The notes below the pieces were generated by a model. The model made no database searches. It saw nothing but the letters and a program-made list of their open reading frames with translations, and had not been told where the DNA came from. A DNA stretch of 64,000 nucleotides. It comes from Antedon mediterranea. Taxonomy: Eukaryota; Echinodermata; Crinoidea; Comatulida; Antedonidae. This document shows, piece after piece, positions 53,818 to 64,000 of this stretch. The stretch lies in assembly GCF_964355755.1 (NCBI RefSeq), contig NC_092670.1, positions 9,115,201 through 9,179,200 on the forward strand, given 5' to 3'. Both the position numbers and the translations under genes were made by a program. Each line of letters opens with the position of its first letter. The stretch's first letter is position 1.

Positions 53818-56165
53818 TCACTTGCTTACCTGAAAAAAAAACCAAATTTGTCAACTCGTTTAAAATGGGTGTTTTTTATGGGAAAAAACAATTGGTATTT
53901 GTAAAATTGAAACTCACTTTACATAGGTAATTCCCAAGTCCGTAATTTATGCACTGAGCAGCTGCATTACCACATGCACTAACCACGTTGTCACATGGGT
54001 CTGTCATGGAAAAAACCGAGAACATAATGATAATCAACATTTATAAAGAAGCATAAAATCATCGCAAGGCCAAAAGTATATTTGAACAAGCTAGTTTTAA
54101 GAAGAGCTTGCATATTACGTAGGCCTACGTAGAATGACGGATGTGAAATGGAAGGCGTTTGTAAAATAATTTAGTGTGTTTTACTTACTGGAACTTGTTG
54201 AACAGAATGATGTTAACAGACCATTGATAAACATTCCAGCGTAGCAGTATTGCCCTGTTGGGCATGGGTTGCCAACACAATAATCACGCTCTGTGAAACA
54301 AAAAGAGTGACGTATCATGTTTTTTCATCACATTTCCCATTTTCATTCTTACCTCATTTCCCATTTTTATCATAATCAAAATGTTTCCCATTTTCAACAT
54401 TAGGCCTTGGATCATTCTGCATCTTTCGCAAATATAGCTCTTTATCTCTTTATAAACAACTTTATTGATTTACCTTCCAAGCTTTTCCGTACTTTCATTT
54501 CTTGGATTTCATCCAATAGCTCTCGTTTTTCCGCTTCTTCAATGGCATTCACAAGTTCGTCTCTCAAATCAAATGCTGGCTTGCTGAGAGCAACTCCAGC
54601 GCAGAGGACGACACAACACAATACAAAACCAGTTCGAGCCATAGTGTCCGGTATCTACAAAGAACAAATCTTAACTGGTATAAAATATATTTCAAGATAA
54701 CTGTCTGACAATTAAATTTATACGATATCCCTCTCTTTCTCTTAGTCGAAAAATATTTTCTTGATTTATGATTACTATAATCTACTAATTCTGAGTCTAC
54801 AGAGAACAGTGCTACATTTATAGCATTCAGTTCTATGTAGATTTATTTATGTTGTAGTGAAATCAATTAAGCTGATAATGACCTTGTAAAAGTGATGTAC
54901 AGTAACAATGGAACATTTATTACTGTATATCCTTCACTAGAAAAGAAAAATTGTTTGAAATGATTGATAAAACATCTCGTAACACGACCTATTTCAAATA
55001 CAATCACAACCCTCCTTCCACATACCGTATTAAGCTTAAGTAAAGAAAACTAACAAAGACCCACTGTCAAGTATGTTCAAAGGACAACGTGTGCTTGTTT
55101 GCCAACTAAAGTAATACCTTGCAAACAATTGAATCTGTTCTATTGAACTGGTTTTGATGCCTTTGATCCCTTTTTAGAAATCTTCATAAATATTTCAAAA
55201 ACGTTGTGACTGTTTTAATGATCATAACATAATAGTGTGAATTCAAAGTGTATACGTTTTTCGCTTCCTTAGAAAATGCAAAGAGAGAGAAACGGATTAC
55301 ATAAAAGTAGTATTTCAACAAGATCCATTTCCCAATTAAAACGATTCAGCAGAGATGCATATACTATTTTAGTTAATCAAACCCACAGCAACAAATCAAA
55401 TCAACCAAACAATTTTCTTCTTATATGACATTATTCTATTTATATTCATAGAACAAAACAAAATTGACCAAAAAAGTTACCAAAAAATCAAGACAACGGT
55501 TTACATTAGATTGACTTAACTAAAAACAATAGCTTCCAACCATTCCATTTTTTCTATACTTTCGATTCTAGAAAATTGTAGTTTACAGTTACGGATAATA
55601 AAATGAACTTTGACAAAGTAAAAAAGAAGTCCATTGAAGTGTTTTACTGTTAAAATAATAAATTACGTTCATTTCCTGAGCTCTCGGTGTAATGTGTTCC
55701 GCTTCGCAAAAAGAAATCGGACTACTATTCGTTGCGCGCGAACAAATTCGCCAAGTGGAAAATATAAATAGTGGCGATAACCACAGGTCAACACATTTTA
55801 GACTAATAATAAGTGATTGTAAAACCAAAATAGTAGGCCCTACTGGGTTTGATCAACTTTAGAGAAGAGTTAAACGATGATGAAGCTCTATAAAAATACA
55901 AATTGTGATGAGATGAATACGGGCTCGTATAGTCACCGTCAGATTATTCTTAGTCAGTACTTTATGAATAATAAAATAATACTAGAAATAAAGCCCTCAA
56001 ATGTTTATTTTAATAAGTTTTAAGAAGATACTTAGATTAAATGGATAATTACAAGTTGATACAATCCAGTTTGTTGATCAAAACAAAAAATAATACTTGC
56101 CACTTTGAATATATGTATGAGTTCTTTTAACAGGATCACTGTTAAGGTGTGTTTCTGTTAAACCG
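53818..56165 (-). CDS. Secreted eight-cysteine peptide gene 2 (about 118-121 residues)
   Basis: Coding exons: signal/propeptide 54474-54642, Cys exon A 54189-54290, Cys exon B 53918-54000, and possibly a tiny last exon 53818-53829 (V-S-K-stop). If the last splice is not used, the frame stops at 53876 after about 12 more residues. A 5' UTR exon ends at 56101. The signal peptide is MARTGFVLCCVVLCAGVALS. The propeptide contains K-R at 39-40 but has E-R, not K-K-R, right before DYC. Cysteines lie at 61, 66, 72, 86, 93, 100, 107 and 117, with exactly the spacing of gene 1 (4-5-13-6-6-6-9). The function is unknown; secreted and disulfide-rich. Its 5' UTR intron uses GC, not GT, as donor (GTG then GCAAGT). 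The segment from 54440 to 56480 is duplicated at 61465-64000. Confidence 0.68.
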
Positions 56166-59100
56166 CTCACCCTTTTAAAGGTTTATTCTGTCACTGTACT
56201 TTACTTTTAAGGTGGTAAAATTTACATAACACAGTGTTTCTAACTTGTTGGTAACTTGTGTTTGCAGACTAATCTGGAATTGAATTTTATTTGTTTGGTT
56301 TATCCCTAGTGGCTTCCTGTTCATTCACTATTCAATATTAAACTGAATGTTTTCTTTCAGTAAAACCAGACAAGCGCCCATTTTCAATCATTTTATTAAC
56401 AAAGGTTATTATTTACATTCCACAAAAGCAGCTTTTAGCTTTCTTATACATTTGTTTAAAAACCTCAAGTTTGGATCAAAGTGTCAAAACACCAGACACT
56501 TCTGAATAATATACAAAGATGTAGAGATTATTATTATTAGGTGAGATTTTAATGGAAATAGGAGTGATATTTATCACTTTGTTGTTGTTGCTGCTGCCGA
56601 CGTTTTTAGTCACGTGGACGCGACTCAATAGTTCACTATGTCGGTCGGTCGGTCTGTCGGTCTGTCTGTCGGTCCGGTATCACTATGCGTTTTATCGCTT
56701 TTCTGTACTTTTTGAACTGTTTTGATGTACAGACAAGTTTTAAAGTACATTACTTTTGAAAGTTCATTTTTTTTCTGAGAGCACGCGACTTATGGCTGTT
56801 GGCCTTGTTACTTGATCATTTTGATTTAGTAAAAACATTTTCCTCTGGTTTCTTCGATTAGCATTCAGATATAGTTCATTAATTGTAAACCATTAATTCA
56901 TTAACTTAGCTGACGTATCAAGACAGTTTCGTCAAGCTTTCAACTAGATTGTCAGTTGTTTGTTGTGCGATGCCATGTTACAACCGCTAATGTAGAAAAC
57001 GCCAGCTAATGTCGAAACAACAACCGTTATTGTAGAATAATCCACCGCTAATGTAGAAACGCCAACCGCTTATGTAGTAACTAGAGAAACGCCAGTGTGT
57101 GTTTTTACGTAGGGTTTTATTTTTCTTGTTGAACAAATATACCTAGGAAGGTCACAATAGTCTTGAACATTCAACAATCGGGTGCATATAATTATACATT
57201 TTCTTTATTATTCAGTTTGGAAGCAAGTATAGGCCTACCAGGTAGATTACAATAAAATAGCGAATTTCTGTGTTGGGTCATTGACTCATGGTTTCCCTTT
57301 TGTGCTATTTGCCGAAAAAATAAGAATTATAATAAATTTCTTTTCATACGTTTTTTTAATTTTCATATTGTATGGTTCACAATTTATACTAAATTGTTTA
57401 CAGTGAATAATTATAACTCATTGTGAAATACTATAGGCCTATATAATATTTTGAGAAACATGTAACATGTAACAGACAGTTGATTAAAATCGGAACGAGC
57501 ATCACAAAAAATAAACATTTTTAAAAATGAAAAAAAAGGTGAAAATATAGAAAATTCAATCAGATCTACTCGTGTAAATTCGAGGAATTTTCATGGATGT
57601 AAATAATCAGGAGTGAGAAAAGGAATTTCGTCGTTCAATGTGCATTAAACAAAGGTTAAGCCTATTTCACTTAATAAACTCGCACACTCTAAATACAGTT
57701 ATCTAATGCACAGCGTCGTACAAAATATTATTCATTACTATTGAAAATAACATAATTAGATATTTATGCTGAACTGAAAGTGTTATCATTTATCTACAAG
57801 TTTTTTTGTGGAGATGTTGAAAAATTATTAGGCCTAGTAGAAGTAGAATTTAATAAAGGGAACACATTCGGGACCCTAAATAGTGGGTTTCGTGCGGGAA
57901 AAAAAATACAAATATACCAAAATGAACATTAATTTAATGAAAACTGTCAAGCCAGAGATAACCATTATGATATTCATGTTTGTATTAATAACGAATATTT
58001 ATAATTATTTGGTTGTTTTTGTGAAGGGAAAACAAATATTATAGGGGTTACGTCAAACAATAAGGTTTATCGCAAATGCCATGATTTCGCGAGAAACGTC
58101 ATTGCACAATGCAAGATCGGAAGGGTTTGGGAGCAATAGCGCCACCGTATAATACAAACTTTATATACTGGTGGTGCCGCTATTGCTCGAAAACCTTTCC
58201 CATTATGCATCGCTCACGCAATTTGCGATAAACCTTATTGGCACACTCAAACCCGATTATAGGGATGTCCAAAAGGAGAGGTTCTACTGTAACTACAACA
58301 CATCTCTCAAACTATTATATCAAATCAAAATAATTATTCTATTATAAGGCATCTAACCGAAGATCTGAAAGCGTGTCGACCGATAGCACCTACGTGGCAC
58401 ATTGGTTGTGTTCGGATCGGATACGATTTTCATTGATGTTCCGGTCTCAAAAGCCTATAAGAAGAATAAATTATTAGGCCCATTAAACGAATTTTAAAAA
58501 CACAACTGTAAACTGTAAATTATACAACATAGGATATATTTAGATTATTAGAATTGCAAATACCTTTAATACGAATTACCTCCGATTATATAAATTATAC
58601 CAGTTATATAAACATGTTCGAAATGCTTCTTCACTTCCATACTCATTAAAAGCGGTATTTTTCTGAAATAAATTATAGATATAATAGGGCCTACTGTTTC
58701 ACAAAAAGTTATTTACATTATAGTAACATTAGTATTTCTATTAATTATTTTTATAACGGAGTTGACAGTACTTTAGAGAATACTGATTTAAGTGTTATTT
58801 CCTTATATAATATACAATTTTATTTATGATTTTAAGAATGAATTGATTATTATTTTGGAGGCTTTTTATATTATTATTTTCATGCTCTTAGGTTGTCTGT
58901 AATACAGACAATCTAACAACAGAACTGAGCTCGACTTGCCAAGATAGGAACTCGTAACAGTCATTTGATATTATGTCCGGCTGCGAAAAATACCACAATA
59001 CTTTAATCTCCGCATCGCGCGGTGTCTGTTAAAGGGCGTGAACTAATCGTATCGGCATCCACAGATAAACCCTTTGATCTCCGGAGCTCAGTCCTATTAG

Positions 59101-60765
59101 ATTGCCTTGGTAATATTAATAATACAAAATACATCTTACCCTCTCGTATGAATCTAAGAAAAGAGAAAGAAAACATTTTGATTTTTATTGGTTAATTAAT
59201 TGTTATTTACTAATTTCGTTGGATGGATTTTGATTGATACAACCAATAATACTTCTCGCACCATATAATTTTAAGGCATATTTTGTTTAAATCACGCCAA
59301 TTAATTCATTCAAATGAATTATAGAAACAAGCTCGGACCACCATCTTAAGTTTCGCCCGTATGTAAATGTTTTCACTTATGAAGTAGAAGGAAAAAAGTC
59401 ATAATCTTCAAGATAAAGAACTACTAAAAGTTAAAAAACTAGAGCAAAAATAATTGATAATTATCAATACTCGAGAGTTGGAACCAATTATTATTATTTG
59501 TCAAGAAAACATACCGTACGTAATCTTAAAATACACGTGTACATGACTGACCTGTGTTATATAAACTTTCAAATTAATGAAAGTTATCAAAGTAAATAGC
59601 ACACAGTTTTAGAAGGTTTATTTTTCAGTGTTTCTGAAATATTCCTCCCAACCTAGCAAATTCCGGCCAAATCCGAAGGCTAATTCTAGTTTAGGTTAGT
59701 ATATCAGTTATATCCTTTATATTAGCATAATTACGTTATCTTTTTTGCTTGAACAGCTAAATACAATGTTTGTACGCTGTATTGCTATTTTTAATGTAGT
59801 CTAGATGTATTTGTTGTAATCCAATACTATATACTACGATACAACGCATAATAAGCGTTAATTAATAACGAAGCTCTAACTTTATTAAGTGTCTTATTTG
59901 GTTATCTGGCTGCCTAGGAGACGCGACCGTTATCGAGGGCAGCACACTCAGCCTGGGTGCAATTATTCGTAATGAATCTAGTATTTTTTGTTATTTATAG
60001 ATGAATATTTTTGTTTAAATGTATTTTCTTTTAGTTTTGTTTAGTTGAGGTGAGGAACTCACCATCTGGTCGCTCTTAATAAAAGGAAAAACGCCTAAAT
60101 TTCGAGTATAAAAAGTAAGTTTATACTACATCATTATCACGGTATTCTAAAAATGCCTGGATAGTACAAATTAAACCAGTTATTGGTTACACTAATTATA
60201 CTAATAGCTCACACACTCTTCATAATAAGAGTTGAGTAATAATTATTATTGTTTATTCTAATTACTGTACAGTGAAACAAATCATGACCTGAGCTACAAA
60301 TCAATAAAATAGACCCTTGAGACAATTATGATGTACATTCATTAAATGTTGCGATTACGTTTGTTCCGAACATGATCTGGATGATGACTTAATTTTCCCA
60401 TACTCTGTTTATTACTCGTTCATATTTTTTCAGAAACCTGCTCAAGTTCATGTAGGAGAGGTAGGTGAAAACATTCGACTGTACGTCTAGTCTTCTAAAA
60501 CATAAAGGGAACCGACAATTGAACTAGAAAACAGTTTGCTTTTGTTAAAACAATGAATTTGTTAAGCTTTGTTTTAGACGAAATATTGATATCATTATCT
60601 TAGAAACATTAAGAGAGGCAAAGATCGTCCACAGATTGTGCAGAATTGTAATATTTTGATCATACGATGTAGTCATTAAATTGGTGATTAAACAAGCACA
60701 CACTTATGCGTTTGAATTCATGTAGGCCTACAGCGACAAGGTAAAGGAAACCTGTTTATGATGTT
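56166..60765. other. Long spacer, no gene recognised
   Basis: The first part (to about 56480) is the promoter side of peptide gene 2, with TTTAAAAG as a possible TATA variant near 56175, shared with 63.7-64.0 kb. There is a simple (TCGG/TCTG)n run at 56640-56680, short repeats around ACCGCTAATGTAGAAACGCC (56985-57100) and the fold-back element at 58059-58240. Otherwise I see no exon or RNA gene. Confidence 0.5.
58059..58240. mobile_element. 182-bp palindromic MITE
   Basis: The ends are CAATAAGGTTTATCGCAAAT and the complement of ATTTGCGATAAACCTTATTG. The inverted similarity continues inward (GGGTTTGGGAGCAATAGCGC against GCCGCTATTGCTCGAAAACC), so nearly the whole element folds on itself. No coding capacity; the superfamily is not clear. 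Confidence 0.8.
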
Positions 60766-61464
60766 TTTAAAACGTTAAAATTAAAGATTATATAACACAA
60801 ATGTTTACAATAATGTTATTTTAACGTTTTTAAAACCCCATTAAAAACTGATATTTTAGGTTTTTAAAACTCTACAAATTAACGTTTTTTAATACGAAAA
60901 ATAGCGTTTTTAAAACCAAAAACAATACGTCAAAAAACGTTACTTTAACGTTATTTAAATAGCATTATTTCGTTATATATACGTTTTAAATGTGTGCTTT
61001 AAACGTTAAAATAAAACGTTATTGCAACGTTTGCAAAACTCCACAAATTCACGTATTAAAAACGAAATATAACTTTTGTAAACTCAAAAAATATGTTAAA
61101 ATATAGTATTTTAACGTTATTTTATCTAGAAATATTACGCTATAAATACGTTCAAAATTTTTTTTCAAACGTTACAAAACTACGTTATTTCAACGTTTGC
61201 AAAACTCCACAAATTCACGTATTAAAAACAAATATTATAACGTTTTTAAACCAAAAAAATACGTTAAAAATATAGTATTTTAACGTTATTTTATCTATAA
61301 ATATTACGTTATAAATACGTTCAAAAAACGTTTTAAAACGTTACAAAAATACGTTATTTCAAGGTTCGCAAAACTCCACAAATTCACGTTTTGAAAACGT
61401 TTAATCAAAACGTTTCCAAAACCAAACCAGTACGTTTTTATAACGTTATTTTAACATAAAATTG
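60766..61464. repeat. AACGTT-rich tandem repeat, about 168-bp unit, about four copies
   Basis: The anchor word CCACAAATTCACG (first copy TCTACAAATTAACG) lies at 60871, 61041, 61207 and 61376, so the spacing is 170, 166 and 169 bp. The unit is full of AACGTT, AAAACGTTA and TTTTAACGTTAT. It abuts the intron side of the truncated peptide gene 3, where the cysteine exons would be. Confidence 0.85.
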
Positions 61465-61516
61465 TTAGCTGGGATAGCACTTTATCTCGTTATAAACAAC
61501 TTTTTTGTTGATTTAC

Positions 61517-61682
61517 CTGGCATGTCTTTCCGTACTTTCATTTCTTTGATTTCAGTAAATAGCTTCCGTACTTTCGCTTCTTCAATGTCATTCAGTTTGT
61601 CTCTCAAATCAAAGGTTGGCTTGCTGAGAGCAACTCCAGCGCAGAGGACGACACAACACAATACAAAACCAGTTCGAGCCAT
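61517..61682 (-). pseudogene. Peptide gene 3: signal/propeptide exon without cysteine exons
   Basis: The exon is open (55 codons plus 1 base, GTAAAT donor) and encodes the signal peptide MARTGFVLCCVVLCAGVALS as in gene 2, with KPTFDLRDKLNDIEEAKVRK after it. A 5' UTR exon with GTAAGT donor ends at 63598, so the promoter side is also copied. Downstream, homology to gene 2 stops at about 61465 and the 168-bp repeat begins. No Cys exon A or B is found between 54.3 and 61.4 kb. It is a truncated duplicate, unless it splices into exons of gene 2, which would be about 7 kb away. Confidence 0.65.
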
Positions 61683-64000
61683 AGTGTCCGGTATCTACAA
61701 AGAACAAATCTTAACTGGTATAAAATATATTTCAAGATAACTGTCTGACAATTAGATTTATACGATATCCCTCTCTTTCTCTTAATCGATAAATGGGTTC
61801 TTTATTTATTACTATAATCTACTAATTCTGAGTCTACAGAGAACAGTGCTACATTTATAGCATTTAGACCCAGTTCTATGTAGATCTATTTATGTTGTAG
61901 TGAAATCAATTAAGCTGATAATTAACCTTGTAAAAGTGATATACGTAAATTCACTTTAAAAAAAAATTGTTTAAAATAATTGATAAAACATCTCGTAACA
62001 CGACTTATTTCAAATACACTGTCAAGTATGTTTAAAGGCCAATGTGTGCTTGTTGTCAACTAAAGTAATACCTTGCAAGCAATTGAATTTGTTTTATTGA
62101 ACTGGTTTTGATGCTTTTGATCCCTTTTTAGAAATCTTCATAAATATTTCAAAAACGTTGTGACTGTTTTAATGATCATAACATAATAGTGTGAATTCAA
62201 AGTGTATACGTTTTTCGCTTCCTTAGAAAATGCAAAATTGCGCAATGTATACGCGATAACAATACCAGAAATAGAAAGATCTGTAAAAATTACATAAAAC
62301 TACATTTTAAATTTTTTTTTTGTGAAAGAAATAAATTTTTTAGGATTATTCAAATATAGCCCCCTTTTGCATGTAAAAGAATAGGAAATTACAAGGTATC
62401 CACCCCCCCCCCCACCCCCCCCCCCCCCCCCAAACGCAAAAAGGCGTGATTTTCAAGAAACTCGTACTCATTGAAAAAAATTTCAAAAAAATATGAAGTA
62501 TGGGGGATGATATTTTTAAATAATAGTTGAAATGTATGAAAAATAGTAATTTTCTGGGTGGGGCTCCACTTTAATGATCATAACATAATAGTGTGAGTTC
62601 AACGTGTATACGTGTTTCGCTTTATTTGGTTACCGTAAAGTAGTATTTCAGCAAGTTTAGATCTACATGTTTGAAGCGAATGCGTAATGATAATTTTATT
62701 TAAATATTCATTCGCCGTTTTTATTTATTAGATTGGTGGAATAAAAACATTGACACACTAAATAGTGCAAATCCAAAAAGAAATCAATTAAAAGAACAAT
62801 AAATGTAGGCCTACTTTTACATACTACTTTAAATACATATTTTTCGCTGGTTAACAATTACAAGTTTTAAAACTATAAAAAAAGAAAAGTAAACAAAGAG
62901 TATCGCGCACTTTCTGACAATCAGAAAGCTAGAGGCATTATTATAAATATAAACCTCTTTTTGTTTTTTTTTTCTCTTGTAAAGGCAGAGACAACTCTTC
63001 TCCAAATACATGTAGGCCTATCATCCTTTTAACTAGTGTATATACAGTCAAATTTAATCAAGTAATGAAGTATTTACACTGAAAGAAAACTAAATATACT
63101 TTTCCAAATTTACCTCATACCAGGCATGAATTCAAGATATAACAAAAGACGGGTACTAACATATTTTTTTAATTCTCTAAAATGGCCTGAAGCATGCGCT
63201 AAAATGATTAGAAATTTATTTTGTACATTTGACATGTTTAAAGCTGGCATACCTCTTACAGAAAATATTTAGTTTCATTGAAAATTGTTTGCTGGTTTCA
63301 AAATTGTGCTGCATGTATTGTATTGTCGTGGACATAAATGATCAGCTTTGCTGGATGGGCTAACCTCGAAATATGGTTAAAAATAAAATCCATACAAATT
63401 CATAAAACCACGCGTACATTACGCTGCGCAACCATGATGTCCATGAAAACCTTATTAGGATATTTTCAGATAAATATTTAAATTCTGGACAAGTTAAAGA
63501 ATATTGTTAACTATGCCAACAAAAACCAAAATTCTGGAAAGAAAGAAAGAATAATCACGAAAAAAAAGTACTGTATACAAAGAAAAGGCCTACTTACCAC
63601 TAACTTTTCACTTAATGAATTTGAAAGTTTGGTTTCTGTTGACCCAGTTCGTCTTCTTTTTAAATGTGTATTCTGCCACTCTCCTCCTGCTTTTAAAGAG
63701 TTTGGTAAAATTTACATAACAGTCTTTCAAAACATCTGATTGTAGATTATTCTGGAATTTCATTTGTCTGATTTATTCCTAGTGGCTTCCTGTCCATTAA
63801 AATGCTGAATTAAATATTATATTATAGTATATTTTTAATTGCCCTACGTGCAAAACCAATGAACGATGTTTTCTTTCAGTAAAACCAGACAAGGGTCCAT
63901 TTCAATCATTTATTAACAAAGGTTATCATTTACATTCCACAAAAGCAACGTTTAGCTTTCCTATAGATTTATTTAAAAACCTCAAGTTTGCTTTATTATT
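61683..64000. other. Duplicate of the gene 2 upstream region
   Basis: The stretch matches 54643-55290 (to about 62235) and 56300-56480 (from about 63770). The segment TTTAATGATCATAACATAAT with GTGTATACG occurs at about 62168 and again at about 62572. The intervening part has the C-run at 62401-62431. A 5' UTR exon of gene 3 ends at 63598. Nothing else is recognised. Confidence 0.6.
62401..62431. repeat. C homopolymer run
   Basis: About 28 C bases with two A interruptions. A shorter C-run (15) is at about 41186-41200 in a WDR75 intron. Lengths of such runs are prone to sequencing error. Confidence 0.95.

Overview
The window looks like AT-rich nuclear DNA of an invertebrate animal. It has GT/AG introns in small genes, CR1/L2-type LINEs, tRNA- and 5S-derived SINEs, a Helitron and several MITE families. 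Many short 'AGGCCTA' words, the set of transposons and the secreted stand-alone fibrinogen-domain genes suggest a marine deuterostome, most likely an echinoderm; that is inference, not proof.

Layout. From 1 to about 39.2 kb there is a tandem array of fibrinogen-related (FREP-like) genes, all on the minus strand. Each has four coding exons: E1 signal peptide, E2 start of the fibrinogen domain, E3 middle, E4 end. The intron phases are 1-0-1 throughout. Four copies read open across all exons: A (10.7-14.1 kb), C (20.0-22.9), D (24.1-27.0) and E (33.0-35.6). Two complete-length copies are broken: B (16.2-18.5), with several lesions, and F (36.6-39.2), with a 7-bp deletion. A partial copy (E2+E1) lies at the left edge, and an orphan E1 with a stop codon lies at 9.4 kb. 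Long blocks of the array are duplicates of each other in mosaic order. Because of this, several transposons can be seen next to their empty site in the sister copy, which gives exact insertion ends for a Helitron, a 5S-SINE, two tRNA-SINEs and a LINE.

From 40.4 to 46.0 kb the plus strand carries six in-frame exons of the C-terminal third of WDR75/UTP17 (ribosome biogenesis). A 5'-truncated CR1/L2-type LINE with a 686-codon reverse-transcriptase ORF sits in its last intron. The N-terminal WD-repeat exons are not seen.

From 47 to 64 kb there is a second minus-strand family of small secreted cysteine-rich peptides. Each gene has a 5' UTR exon, a signal/propeptide exon and two cysteine exons. 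Two copies have the full eight-cysteine pattern with identical spacing. A third keeps only the signal/propeptide exon, and its downstream side is replaced by an AACGTT-rich tandem repeat of about 168 bp. I do not recognise this peptide family.

The two families share no sequence, but both encode small secreted proteins, have TATA-like promoters and expand by local duplication. This is how innate recognition and effector genes often evolve. Exon limits were read by eye from splice signals and phase; no alignment program was run.
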